Positions 12,418-23,949 of a DNA stretch of 64,000 nucleotides are shown here, one piece after another. The notes under the pieces are model-generated. The model was given only the letters and a program-made list of their open reading frames with translations. It searched no databases and was not told the origin of the DNA. A program made the position numbers and the translations under genes. Position 1 is the stretch's first letter. Each line of letters begins with the position of its first letter. This stretch comes from Adineta ricciae. Lineage: Eukaryota; Rotifera; Eurotatoria; Adinetida; Adinetidae. The stretch is from NCBI GenBank assembly GCA_905250025.1, contig CAJNOJ010000094.1, positions 130,193 to 194,192 on the forward strand. Direction: 5' to 3'.

Positions 12418-13284
12418 TTACTTAATGGTCACATTAATCTTTTCTTTCTAATGGTTAATCGAAGATTGATATTATATCAATTCTGCATAGTTGATCTATA
12501 TCGATTCTTTCCAACACTGCTTGCACAGTGATGGGAATAAATATAAGCAAGTTCACTCTTCTTTTCACAGTTAGACATTGTCATTAGATCTCTTATTCTT
12601 CGCAAGCCTTACATTTAGACAAAAATACCAACATCTTGACAATATTAATGTTTGACGCGCGAGTCTCTCTTTGTCTTTATTTACCTTGTTGATATTCATC
12701 ATTTATATCCATCTTCCAATTGTTGTTCGTTGTCATCTTGATATAGATCAATTCATCTTTGATTATAAATGAATATAGAAGAAGAAGAAGAAGACATCTG
12801 AAGTAATAGTTCAGAAGAAATATGTGTGAATGAAAGAAGAATAAGCAGAAAATGATCAAAACCGTGTTGATTAATGTATATACTTGAATGTATTTCGGCC
12901 TTGCAGGGGGTGGCAAGCGTGCAATCGGTTGGTGTAATAGGAATAAGAATAATGTGCGAGAACACAGTCACCGGGTACAGAACGAGACACACATACATAC
13001 GCTAACACTCGAAGAAGCAAAAGCGATGAAAAGAAAGAAAAGAAGAATAGAGCAAACAAACTGCCTGTGTTGATCGACAAAAAAAAAGAAAAGGGACATA
13101 GGAATAAGCATTGTCGACAATTATATGACGAGAAAGAAGAAAAAAAGAAGACGAGACACACATAAGAATACGCTTACCGTTATTCTGTGGATTGATCTGT
13201 CTCAGTCACTTAATCATACCTCTACATTCAGATCTAGCTTGTATCGGACAACAGAGATCTTCGTTTTATGATAGAAATCGGACT
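12418..13284. other. Gene-free stretch upstream of the LL5 gene
   Basis: Short frames on both strands near 12677-13161 are low-complexity (GAA/AAG-rich on one strand) and have no domain. Purine-rich tracts at 12778-12800 and 13020-13155 stand out. The LL5 promoter or an unplaced first exon may lie here. Confidence 0.45.
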
Positions 13285-13457
13285 AAATTAATATTGTCGT
13301 TGTTTGTGTCAATATTGACAAAAGATTTCATGAATGAGAGAACAAATGTATAATGATGATTAACTAACGTGCTGAGAGTTAACGAAACATGGATGTGTAC
13401 ATGACTGTCTGTTGAAGTTAGAGACAATTAACATTAATATTGTCGTCTCATACAGTT
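13285..13457. repeat. 173-bp repeat, copy A
   Basis: This copy differs from 17550-17722 at only four positions by my count, while sequence on both sides diverges sharply. TTAATATTGTC occurs near both ends as a direct repeat, and an inner TCAATATTGA is palindromic. It marks the left end of the tandemly duplicated region. Confidence 0.8.
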
Positions 13458-14245
13458 GAGATTAATCTTTCACATTTATTTGCTCCGAATGTATCAAACT
13501 ATACAGTTTGCTACTTAACTCTAACGATGATTTATCAGGTGTCATGTCGAATGAAAAGAAGTGCGTCTTTGATGATTTCAACTGAAATCGAGGCTTGTCG
13601 AAGAACACTTACCAATATAAATAATTTGTTTTTTTTTCGATCTATGGACAGTTCATGGCTGTTATATAAGGTGAAAGTCAAATATAAACGTATAGCATAA
13701 CTAATGTTTAATTTCTGTGTTAATTAAAAAAAGAATCACAACTAAAAACATACAATTCCTATTCTATAACTAGGTCAATGACATAAATAGTACTGTATGA
13801 TACATCTCGTATGTCATTTGTTGGGAGTAATGAAAAAGCTAAACTATCAGATTTTACTTTCGCTTCCAGGTAGATCAGTTGATAGGTCATCCAGATGTGT
13901 TTGTTTCAAATGTTCAAGTACATCACTGAACATTCGAGCATTTACTTGTATTTTTTGCATTATTTCGACATCACGACATACAAAAGTTATGGCTTCGTGT
14001 ATCGATTGCAATCGATAAACGTATCAGATAAAATTACAATGAAATCAGAGCGTTGTTTTGCATATACGCCAAATAAAGATACATTTGCATCTGAGGAAGT
14101 ATACTTCTTACAGTATTCTTCATTACATCTGCCGTAACATACAATCCTCATGATATCACCTTTTCCCAAGATTCTAACTAGAGAAATTGATTTATTACTT
14201 CAAAGAAGAAAAATAAAGAATCAGTCATGGAAGTCAGTGGATTCT
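13458..14245. other. Diverged part of the tandem duplication, no gene
   Basis: Around 13570-13690 and 13780-13840 the sequence is recognisably related to 18220-18350 and 18420-18480, but with many differences. No intact frame has coding character. It is the weakly conserved flank of duplication unit 1. Confidence 0.5.
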
Positions 14246-15115
14246 TTAAGCACAACCGTATATTTTCTTCACTTTGTAGATGTCCGACTCGGTCAACACG
14301 TTTCCTGTTCCCATCGTGTATCGCCAATCTTTTGAAGCTCCATCCGCAGTTACCATTACTGGTAAACCATTCGTACTGAAGCTATTGTAAGTATAGTGCA
14401 TGATTGAATCTAAACAAATCATCAATTCAACTCGATTTGCAACATCATGAGATCAGTCCGACTCTTACTAAAATCATAAGGTAATCCAACACTCTGAAAA
14501 GCAGCTGCTTGATTTTTATCGAAATTATGTTTGTTTTCTAAACGATATCGATTGTGTAGATGTGCAAAAAACAGTAACTACGAAGTCGTACCTGGTTCGA
14601 TGTTTTCATACAAGACTTTAATATATTGATCTCTGTCGGGACGTGTTTGTTCATGATTGAAACCGAGTGAATGAAGAAACTCGTGAATGATTGTGTCTTT
14701 TGTCATACAACCACTGCGATCAAGCGAGAGCTCTTGAAGACCACCGCGCCATGATTTTCCAACGCCAGACCAACATCTACGAATAGTCATTGTATCATAC
14801 GGATAGAGTATTTCTTACAGCTATGATGATAAAACCTTACCCATCTTTATTGAGAACACGCACATAATCTGGTTGATTGGTCCGAGGAACAAAACGAACG
14901 CAGTTGCCTGTTTTTGTAGTGAGCTCCGCGAGACTGTCCACGATCAGTTGCTTTTCACTGGGTGGATAGATATCATCAATTTCATAAAAGACTGTGTTAT
15001 CGGGCCACTTCTGAATACCTTCTAGTTCGGCGCGTTTCGTGTGTCTGTAGTGACATTGAAATGTGTGAGATGAAATAATCAAACAACAGACGATAACGGA
15101 TAAAACTCGCAACAT
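14246..15115 (-). CDS. Astacin-family zinc metalloprotease, copy 1
   Basis: Exons 14841-15115, 14592-14776, 14469-14537 and 14246-14409 join into 230 residues. A signal peptide (LRVLSVIVCCLIISSHTF) precedes a short pro-region and an astacin catalytic domain. The domain contains the zinc site HEFLHSLGFNHEQTRPDRD (pattern HExxHxxGxxHE) and the Met-turn SIMHYTY, and Cys residues occur at the usual astacin positions (GNCVRF, GCWSG, SGCMT). The protein should be a secreted endopeptidase. It ends right after the catalytic domain (YGCA), with no CUB, EGF or ShK extension. It is transcribed away from the PAN-CAP gene, with about 840 bp between the start codons, and the pair is duplicated at 18.7-21.8 kb. 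Confidence 0.92.
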
Positions 15116-15951
15116 TATCTAGAAAGAAAATTCATATGTAAATCCAATCGAATACTATTGATTGACAACGAGATCGTAAGCCGCGTATAGGCTTATGGCG
15201 AGGGCAGACCAGTGAGGATGGCAAATCATAGTGAAATATTATGATACTATTTGATTTTATGTTGCGAGCAGAAACGAGAGAGAGAGCGAGAATATAAAAA
15301 GTTATATTTTCGATTGCGTCAAAGGGCCTTAATCGAATTCGTTTGTACATGATGAAAAATATGTTTACTGTCACAAAATATATTTATCGAGCTCAAAAGG
15401 ATGACAGAAAAATATATGCGATCACGGTAGGTGCATTCACATTGAGAGTAATGGCGATGGACAAAATTATTTCGTTTTGCATGACTGAGCGAAAAATATT
15501 ATGAGAGAAGCCAATATTTGCATAAAGGTCGACATAGTATCAAGATCAGTAACCGATATTTTTGGGCGTCAGCCATTTGATAAGTAATTCGCTGGTTAGA
15601 TTTTGGTAATTAGAAAAGAAGAGTAAGGTGCAATCAATAATATTTTCTCCAATCGAAATGGTTCGCGATCATATTTTCTCTATCTGATAATGAATGAATA
15701 GGTAATGGTCGAAACATTTCTATAAAAAGAGATATAGCTACGGTATGATTGTATTCCTTAATATTTTATACCCTACTTGTTGATAAACAAGTCATATCCT
15801 GTGTTGTTGGACAAACCATATATACAACAAAAAACTTCATTTTGTCTAATCATATGCATTCCTCTCTGCCCGCGTTCTCTTTGTTTATTTTATACATCAG
15901 TCACCCATGGTATCATTCTCTTTCAGATTGGCGAACGGCTGCAATCTCACG
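15116..15951. other. Divergent promoter region, duplication unit 1
   Basis: Lies between the astacin and PAN-CAP start codons. A TATAAAAA element at 15721-15728 faces the PAN-CAP gene, and a pyrimidine-rich 3' splice site (CTCTTTCAG) lies about 25 bp before its ATG. The equivalent stretch of unit 2 shares only the last portion near the PAN-CAP start. Confidence 0.5.
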
Positions 15952-17296
15952 ATGTCTCTCTTCAACAAAATATTGCTCATTGCACTCCTCATGTGCAGCT
16001 GCACTGTTCATGGATACAATCGAAGACACATGAAAAAAGATTATTCAAATGAGAAACGTCTCCTACAACTTCTACGTGATTTAGAATACGATTTCGATGA
16101 ACGTACAATCCACAGCAAGAGTAAGTTCGATACAATCGACATAAGCGCACATCGAATTCTTGTTAAGGAGTTGTGCCAGCGGGTGATTGCACAGCAGATA
16201 TCTTGGAAGGATATCAATGGGATGGACAAGACGCCATGAATATACCCGGAGTTGATTCGCATCAAGTCTGTATGGACAATTGTGATATGAACGAAAAATG
16301 TATGGGATGGTCATTCAAAGCAGATTCTCGAATGTGCTGGGGACTAAACTCAATAACCGGTGTTATCGCAGTAGCAGGCGTTAATTCGGGATCATGCGTT
16401 GGTAAGTGAAAAATAGAACTGACTTTGTTTTGTTCTTGAAATGGACACATAAGTTTGCGAGTGTTTATTTTCGTAGGACAAAACTTAAAAACAAAATGTG
16501 AAGAGAAAAAACAAGGACAATATTCTACTAACACCATTAAAACACTCCAAAACATCGGCACAGTAGAGATTTGTATGCAACGCTGTGACGAAGAAAAATT
16601 ATGCTTTGGATGGGTTTATGACGGAAACGGCAATATTTGCTATCTTGCAAGCTCTTTGAGCGATTTTCAATCAGGCGGGGGTTTTCTAACTGGATCTTGT
16701 ATTGGTAAGTCTCGTATTGAACGCCGAGTTTTCGTCTAACGATATCTTGCCTCTGGATTTAGCCACACAAAAGCGTGTTCGACTTGCTGATCCTTTGAAA
16801 GTCTTTCGAAAAGAAGTCCTTGAACGACACAATCTCAAACGAAAATTACATTGTGTTGGCGATTTAGCACTCGATGATAATCTCAACGAAGTTTCGCAAC
16901 AATTTGCTGATAAACTGGCTGCTGCTGATGTCACCCCACCTGACTATGATGCAACAAAGATGCAAGCAGTCTACTTCGGTAAAGGAGATATCGCTCTTAA
17001 TGGTACGTATACGTGCATGTCCTACCTATCGAATCAAGAAGAATTCTCTTTGATTTCTAGGCGCCACCGTTGTCGATAACTTTTATAACGAAAATAAATT
17101 CTACAACTATGAGAAACCGGACTTTTCATCAACGAGACATTTTCCAAAGATCATCTGGAAGAGTTCGAGCAAGTTGGGAGTAGGTCGAGCATTCACAGTC
17201 GATAAGAAGTCGATGTTTGTTGTGATCACTTATGATTCAACTGACACTCTTACCGATTCATCGTATCAAACCAATGTGCAAAAGAAATGTTCATAG
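15952..17296 (+). CDS. Secreted protein with two PAN/apple-like domains and a CAP domain, copy 1
   Basis: Exons 15952-16120, 16168-16401, 16477-16704, 16763-17002 and 17061-17296 are phase 1 throughout and give 368 residues. A signal peptide (SLFNKILLIALLMCSCTVHG) is followed by two Cys-rich PAN/apple-like modules, one per exon (VCMDNCDMNEKCMGW.. and ICMQRCDEEKLCFGW..). The CAP/SCP domain follows (ERHNLKRKLHCVGDLALDD, FPKIIWKSSSKLGVGRAF, FVVITYDS), closest in layout to the short GAPR-1 type. PAN modules usually bind proteins or glycans, and CAP domains are extracellular with varied roles. Exon-by-module phase symmetry suggests exon shuffling. The second copy at 20440-21788 has identical exon lengths. 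Confidence 0.88.
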
Positions 17297-17549
17297 TTCT
17301 GCATATGGATATGGGAGGCTTTAGAAGACGAAAACTTTAATTTTCCGCCTAATTCATCTAACCATTTTGATTTTCGATAATTTAGTTTCTTGTTCGTTAT
17401 CAATAAAATGAGACACGCACATTTTATTTGACGAAGTAAGGACAATCAGAGAGAAAGAGACATGCTCACCTTATTCTCTGACTTTACTTTTTTGAATCAT
17501 CAATGATACATCGACATTCACACCTGATTTACGGTAGGGAGCTGAGTAG
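17297..17549. other. Spacer after PAN-CAP copy 1
   Basis: Contains an AATAAA-like poly(A) signal (CAATAAAATG near 17401) for the PAN-CAP gene and nothing else that I can support. Confidence 0.45.
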
Positions 17550-17722
17550 AAATTAATATTGTCGTTGTTTGTGTCAATATTGACAAAAGATTTCATGAAT
17601 GAGAGAACAAATGTATAATGATAATTAACTAACGTGCTGAGAGTTAACGAAACATGGATGTGTACATGAGTGTCTGTTGAAGTTAGAGAAAATTAACATT
17701 AATATTGTCTTCTCATACAGTT
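17550..17722. repeat. 173-bp repeat, copy B
   Basis: Same element as 13285-13457 with four differences. It sits at the junction between the two units of the astacin/PAN-CAP duplication, so it either marks the recombination point or is a mobile element copied with it. Confidence 0.8.
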
Positions 17723-18707
17723 AACAGAGTATCACGCCAATTTTTAGCTGAATGTTTAATCGTAGACTATTGAGAACGTTCCCTGACGCATAAATTCTGG
17801 CCATTGTACAGATATTGTGTTTCGCAAAGCTGGTTTTCTTAGTAATCTATATAAACTTCGTTCATTTTGACTTGGTCAGAAAAACGACGTTCTCTCGAGC
17901 TGTATCCAGTCATGATCTTGTAGCTTTATCCGATCGAGATGAATTAGTTTCGTTGCAAGTGTCAAAACGGCCGATTTTATCTTTTCAGAGCACACCGAAG
18001 TATTCCGAACAAAAGCTTCAGCTCCTGCTCGAGTCTGATTAAGAAAAAAAAACGATTCTTTAGACAAAGAAGTGGAGATCTACTTCGTCATTCATATGGA
18101 ATAACGAGCTGTATCGATGTTAGAGAAGAACTATCGCATTGGTTTAGCAATAACTTCAACCATGAACTTTCCTATATCGTACTAAAAGCTAGTTGATAGG
18201 TTTTGCATCGCATCAAAAAGTGATAAAACTTGGATGATTTGAATTGAAATGAAAAGCAACTGACGAGCACTTATCAATACACAGGATCTGTTCTTTTTCG
18301 ATTTATCGGTACTTCATGGTTATTGTGCAAAGTAAAAGTCAATAATTGATATTTAATATCCTTCGTATTTGAAGAGAGCATAGCAAGTCGAAAATACAAT
18401 AACTATTTTGTATCTAGGTCGATGACATCAAAGTTCGCCTCGTATATCATTTCTTGTGAATTATCAGAGATGAAATGATCACATCTTTTTATATTTGTTT
18501 TAAAGGCCAGTACGTACAATAGAACATGTCGATATGTACCTGCTGCTTCTATTCAAGGAGTATGTGAGGTAAAGTTAGCATGAAATCCGATCAGAAAAAT
18601 ATTTCAGTCTCACCCTCAACACTTCTCAGAAGGTTCTAACTAGAGAAATCTATTTATTACTTAAAAGAAGAAAAAAAAAGAATCAGTCATAGAAGTCAGT
18701 GGATTCT
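17723..18707. other. Gene-free flank of duplication unit 2
   Basis: Only weakly related to 13458-14245. A frame at 17815-18042 has no recognisable domain or splice context. Strong similarity to unit 1 resumes abruptly near 18640, just before the astacin 3' end. Confidence 0.5.
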
Positions 18708-19577
18708 TTAAGCACAACCGTATATTTTCTTCACTTTGTAGATGTCCGACTCGGTCAACACGTTTCCTGTTCCCATCGTGTATCGCCAATCTTTTGAAGC
18801 TCCATCCGCAGTTACCATTACTGGTAAACCATTCGTACTGAAGCTATTGTAAGTATAGTGCATGATTGAATCTAAACAAATCATCAATTCAACTCGATTT
18901 GCAACATCATGAGATCAGTCCGACTCTTACTAAAATCATAAGGTAATCCAACACTCTGAAAAGCAGCTGCTTGATTTTTATCGAAATTGTGTTTGTTTTC
19001 TAAACGATATCGATTGTGGAGATATGCAAAAAACAGTAACTATGAAGTCGTACTTGGTTCGATGTTTTCATACAAGACTTTAATATATTGATCTCTGTCC
19101 GGACGTGTTTGTTCATGATTGAAACCGAGTGAATGAAGAAACTCGTGAATGATTGTGTCTTTTGTCATACAACCACTGCGATCAAGTGAGAGCTCTTGAA
19201 GACCACCACTCCATGATTTTCCAACGCCAGACCAACATCTATGAATAGTCATTGTATCATATGGATAGAGTATTTCTTACAGCTATGATGAGAAAACCTT
19301 ACCCATCTTTATTGAGAACACGCACATAATCTGGTTGATTGGTACGAGGAACAAAACGAACGCAGTTGCCTGTTTTTGTAGTGAGTTCCGTGAGACTGTC
19401 CACGATCAGTTGCTTTTCACTGGGTGGATAGACATCATCAATTTCGTAAAAGACTGTGTTGTCGGGCCACTTCTGAATACCTTCTAGTTCGGCGCGTTTC
19501 GTGTGTCTGTAGTGACATTGAAATGCGTGAGATGAAATAATCAAACAACAGATGATAACGGATAAAACTCGCAACAT
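18708..19577 (-). CDS. Astacin-family zinc metalloprotease, copy 2
   Basis: Exons 19303-19577, 19054-19238, 18931-18999 and 18708-18871 have the same lengths as copy 1 (offset 4,462 bp) and encode 230 residues. Zinc site HEFLHSLGFNHEQTRPDRD and the Met-turn are unchanged. Differences from copy 1 are scattered and conservative, for example I/V and A/T changes in the pro-region and SWRGG to SWSGG. One substitution is at the exon 2/3 junction, where the last exon base changes from G to A. This turns the split codon from Glu to Lys and weakens the donor slightly. Both copies look functional as secreted proteases. As in unit 1, the gene diverges from a PAN-CAP gene. Confidence 0.92.
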
Positions 19578-20439
19578 TTTCTAAAAGAGAAAGTGAAATG
19601 TGAATTCAGTTGAGTAATATCAACTTATGAGGACACAGCAAATGAGACGTAGCTTGTAACAAAGTAGGATCAGAAACGATTGCGAACCACTGTGTAATAT
19701 ACTTTGTTACAATATCGTCTGACTTTATTTCAGAAAGAAGAGAAGGGGAGGAAAAGAGAGAGAGAGAAAAGGGGAAATTATTGCCCCGATTTTGCAAGCG
19801 ATTCATCTAGTTCGATTCTAACGGGTGAGATAAAAAGTATATTTACAATATTTAAAAAAACATTTACGCGGGCGACAATTTATTCAGAAAGAACGACGCA
19901 TTTTGACGCCACAATTTTCTCACGCTTCACTGATCAACGTGCATTTGAATGGAGGGATATACTCATGCAGTATTTGACATCATCGATTGTGTGTCAAATG
20001 TCACAAAAAAAAATAAGTAGAACACCCCAAATCGTCGCGTAGGAAGAATGACTAGTAAACAACGGTCCATATTTTATTTATTCAGATAAATTGACGGGCA
20101 TGATTCTTATATTTATTAAAAACAGAGGGAAGGGCGAGAGGAGAGACTGAAGAGAACGTCTCTCTTCTTAGGCTTTCAGAGAAAAGTTGTTTGTCACGGT
20201 TGAAAAGTCTGTACAAAATAATATATAACTACATCAATACTACTTTTCTCCATATTTCTCTCCTTTTTTTCTAGTCAACAGATTACACCTCTTCTCTCAT
20301 ATGCGCCATATATATCACAGTAGATTCTATGTTGACTGATCAAATGTTTCCTCGTCTAATCGTGATAGTTCGCATTGACAAATAAACTTTTTGATTCATT
20401 TCATTCTCTTTCAGATTTAGAAATCACTGACATCTCACG
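19578..20439. other. Divergent promoter region, duplication unit 2
   Basis: Mostly unlike the matching region of unit 1. It includes a purine-rich tract (19738-19778) and a conserved CTCTTTCAG splice acceptor just before the PAN-CAP ATG. No supported gene. Confidence 0.5.
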
Positions 20440-21788
20440 ATGTCTCTCTTCAACAAAATACTGCTCATTGCACTACTCATATGCAGCTGCACTGTTCATG
20501 GATACAATCGAAGACACATGAAAAAAGATTATTCAAATGAGAAACGTCTCCTCCAACTTCTACGCGATTTGGAATACGATTTTGATGAACGTACAATCTA
20601 TGGCAAAAGTAAGATACAAACAGAATGTGAAGGTGTATTAATATGACGGCGTGATTTAGGACTTGCATCAGTAGGCGACTGCACAGCAGATATCTTGGAA
20701 GGATATCAATGGAATGGACAAGACGCCATGAATATACCCGGAGTTGATTCGCATCAAGTCTGTATGGACAATTGTGATATGAACGAAAAATGTATGGGAT
20801 GGTCATACGAAGCAGGTTCTCAAATGTGCTGGGGACTAAACTCAATAACCGGTGTTATCGCAGTACCAGGCGTCAATTCGGGATCATGCGTTGGTAAGTG
20901 AAAAGTAGAACTGACTTTGTTTTCTTGTTCAAATGGACACATAAGTTTGCGTGTGTTTATTTTCGTAGGACAAAATCTAAAAACAAAATGTGAAGAGAAA
21001 AAACAAGGACAATATCTTTCTCACAATATTAAAACACTTCAAAACATCGACACAGTGGAGAGTTGTATGCAACGCTGTGACGAAGAAAAACTATGCTTTG
21101 GATGGCTTTATGACGGAAACGGCCAGATATGCTACTTATCCGACAGGGTTGGCCGATATGTAGAAAGTGACGGATTCTTAACTGGATCTTGTATTGGTAA
21201 GTCTCGTATTGAATGCCGAGTTTTCGTCTAACGATATTTTGCCTCTGGATTTAGCCACACAAAAGCGTATTCGACTTGCTGATCCTTTGAAAGTCTTTCG
21301 AAAAGAAATCCTCCAACGACACAATCTCAAACGAAAAGAACATTGTGTTGGCGATTTAGCACTCGATGATAATCTCAACGAAGTTTCGCAACAATTTGCT
21401 GATAAACTGGCTGCTGCTGATGTCACCCCACCTGACTACGATGCAACAAAGATGCAAGCAGTCTACTTCGGTAAAGGAGATATCGCTCTCAATGGTACGT
21501 ATACGTACATATCCTACCTATCGAATCAAGAAGAATTCTCTTTGATTTCTAGGTGCTAACGTTGTCGATAACTTTTATAACGAAAATAAATTCTACAACT
21601 ATGAGAAGCCGGACTTTTCATCAACGAGACATTTTCCAAAGATCATCTGGAAAAGTTCGAGCAAGTTGGGAGTAGGTCGAGCATTCACAGTCGATAAGAA
21701 GTCGATGTTTGTTGTGATCACTTATGATTCAACCGACACTCTTACCGATTCATCGTATCAAACCAATATTCAAAAGAGATGTTCATAA
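20440..21788 (+). CDS. Secreted protein with two PAN/apple-like domains and a CAP domain, copy 2
   Basis: Exons 20440-20608, 20660-20893, 20969-21196, 21255-21494 and 21553-21788 have the same lengths and phases as copy 1 and give 368 residues. Signal peptide, two PAN-like modules and the CAP domain are all intact. The second PAN module differs most from copy 1 (around YLSDRVGRYVESDGF), while the CAP exons are almost identical. That pattern suggests either relaxed constraint or selection on the PAN module, with conversion of the rest. It is a neighbour of, and divergent from, astacin copy 2. Confidence 0.88.
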
Positions 21789-22042
21789 TATCGTAAACAT
21801 GGACGTTGAAGACTTAAAAACAGAAAAATCTCCAATTTTGAATATAGATTTTTTTCGAGTTAGTTTTTAAATAGAAAATCATTATTTTTTATCGAACTGG
21901 CATGATATTTTCTCAACAATTTTTATTGAATCTTTCAATAATAAAGAATAAAAAGAACACTTGCACGTTCCGCCCTCTATCGTCGTATCCAATCAGCTTC
22001 ATCAATATACGAATATCCAAAAATGAAAAATCCGATTGCCTT

Positions 22043-23186
22043 TTACAGAGCATGAGGACTCGTAGTAAATGGATGCCGAGCAAGCCATACGTGAGATGCT
22101 CGTTTGTGAGAGTCGTGCTGAAGACAATGATTCAACATATCATTCACATTTGGTGAATGTGTGGAACGCGCACCGTTCGGTGGACGCGGTGATTCTTCAC
22201 GCGGTGCGTCACCATACGTCATGTTATATAAAATAGCACCAGCAGACCATATATCTGCTTTTGATGATATATGTGCACCCGTGACGAAACATTCAGGTGC
22301 ACTAAAATAGGGTGTACCAATCCCACTTGCATTTGGATCATTTCTATATGAAAAGAAATAATAGCAAGAACAAATAGCAATAGAGGAAAATCATACCCTC
22401 TGACTACTTTTTGTGCGATGCCTAAATCGACAATCTTCATAATCGGACCGAAAAAGACTAAATTATCCGGTTTCATGTCACGATGAACCTAGAGATCGAA
22501 ACTGCGGGTTTATCCAGTTGGGCGAACATTCCCTTACCACATGATGACGATGCAACGTTTGTACAATATTCGCTAATTGAATCCAAATATTCTTTCGATC
22601 ACGAGGTGATATATAATCACCCGACGGCCCATTCATCTCATCATACATCGGTAACTTTCGCTGTGCATTCTTCAATGCATGAAGTTTTTCAATTCGCGTT
22701 GATAACGTATCTCCACCGAGTTCCATGGCCATCAATGCCAATCCTTTCTTCATATCGAAATCAAAACCAAATATTGTTACTACATGCCGCGTTTCCTGCC
22801 GCATTTTATAAGCCATTCGAATTTCTTTCTCAAACGATTCCATCAACATTGTCGGCTCGAACTGATTCCCATCTCGTCCACTAATATCGATTGCTTTAAC
22901 TGCCGCACTACGACCTTCAATTTACCTACGTCATCAACTACTGAAAACTACTCAGTAAAATTCTCACCCTCTGTTGTACGAGCCGACCAAACCGATCCGA
23001 ATGCACCTCCACCTAAACGACGAATCAATGTATACGATTGATCTTTTATTGTAAACGTCTGATTTCGTAATGATTGATCCGGGTAGTAATAATTAGAGCC
23101 ATCATCTACAAGAAAAACACTGACTCAATATGAAGTTTCTCGAGCAAATATTTACCACGTCGAATTCTATTCAATAGACTACCCAT
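22043..23186 (-). CDS. Protein kinase, TTK/MPS1-like in its catalytic core
   Basis: Exons 23156-23186, 22968-23105, 22538-22914, 22397-22488 and 22043-22343 join into 312 residues. Kinase motifs in order: Gly-loop GGGAFGSV, AAVK lysine, a Glu in helix C (FEKEIRMAYKM), HRDMKPDN catalytic loop, DLG instead of DFG in the metal-binding motif, SAPE (APE) motif, then DIWSAGAILYNMTYG. The last segment and the overall layout resemble TTK/MPS1 kinases, but it lacks their long N-terminal region, and two charged/Gly insertions flank the hinge region. Lys, Asp and Asn of the active site are all present, so it should be catalytically active on Ser/Thr. The family assignment is moderate; the kinase call is strong. 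Confidence 0.85.
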
Positions 23187-23598
23187 GTCTATTTTCTTTT
23201 GCCTAAAAGAAATGTAAATAGTCTCTGAAAATGAAATATTAATAAATGAATGATACACGTTATGATTTGCCAATCAAGGACAAAAACGTGTACGTGTGCA
23301 TATCTTGATGTATAAAATAATATGTAATGATGCGTAGCTCAGCTTGGTTGGAGAGAGAAGCGTAACTACTCAGATAAAACACATGGTTGCTTACATCTAT
23401 TTGACGACGTATGTTCCTTAAAATGTTTTTTTATTGATTAATACAACATCGTTTTGCTCAATTATAGCAAATTGAATCAAGATAAAAAGAACACACAACG
23501 AAACAACAAGCAAGATTGATATTTCACGATATCATGATATAGGGCAGTGTGCGTATAACAAACAAACTTATTCGCGCGATTAGTCAACAATAGATCAC
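23187..23598. other. Gap between kinase gene and tRNA pair
   Basis: AT-rich sequence with no coding signal. It contains the kinase 5' UTR and promoter and the 5' flank of the first tRNA gene. Confidence 0.5.
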
Positions 23599-23671
23599 GT
23601 TCTGTTGGTGTAGCGGTTATCACATCTGCTTAACACGCAGAAGGTCGCAGGTTCGACACCTGCACAGAACA
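23599..23671 (+). tRNA. tRNA-Val (anticodon AAC), copy 1
   Basis: 73 nt fold into a full cloverleaf: acceptor GTTCTGT pairs with ACAGAAC, the D-loop holds the A-box sequence, and anticodon stem TCTGC/GCAGA closes a TTAACAC loop with anticodon AAC. The T arm is GCAGG TTCGACA CCTGC, matching the B box. There is no intron. CCA is not encoded, as expected in eukaryotes. A T-run follows at once for Pol III termination. Confidence 0.95.
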
Positions 23672-23683
23672 GTTTTAGTTTTT

Positions 23684-23690
23684 TTTGTTC
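23684..23690 (+). terminator. Pol III terminator of tRNA-Val copy 1
   Basis: T-runs (GTTTTAG then an 8-T stretch) lie within 20 bp of the tRNA 3' end. Confidence 0.6.
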
Positions 23691-23744
23691 TCAACAACTT
23701 CGTTTCGAATGAATAACATGATTGGAATGGAAAGATGGAATGAG

Positions 23745-23817
23745 GTTCTGTTGGTGTAGCGGTTATCACATCTGCTTAACACGCAGAAGGTCGCAGGTTC
23801 GACACCTGCACAGAACA
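23745..23817 (+). tRNA. tRNA-Val (anticodon AAC), copy 2
   Basis: Identical over all 73 nt to the copy at 23599-23671, and 146 bp downstream of it in the same orientation, with unrelated flanks except for the 3' T-run. The tight identity suggests recent duplication or conversion. Confidence 0.95.
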
Positions 23818-23821
23818 GTTT

Positions 23822-23828
23822 CTTTTTT
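23822..23828 (+). terminator. Pol III terminator of tRNA-Val copy 2
   Basis: A run of seven T residues starts within 10 bp of the tRNA 3' end. Confidence 0.6.
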
Positions 23829-23949
23829 TCGGTTTTAATTCACTCGTCCTTGGTTAAGCGATGAAAATTAATATTTTTATTCAAGGATATTCAATTTATA
23901 CGGAGTAATTAGACGTAAAAGCAAGCGAAATGTTTATTTTGTTCAAAAA

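Noticed and set aside
12677..13161. Overlapping short frames on both strands
   Set aside because: Low-complexity purine tracts keep frames open; no start, splice or domain support.
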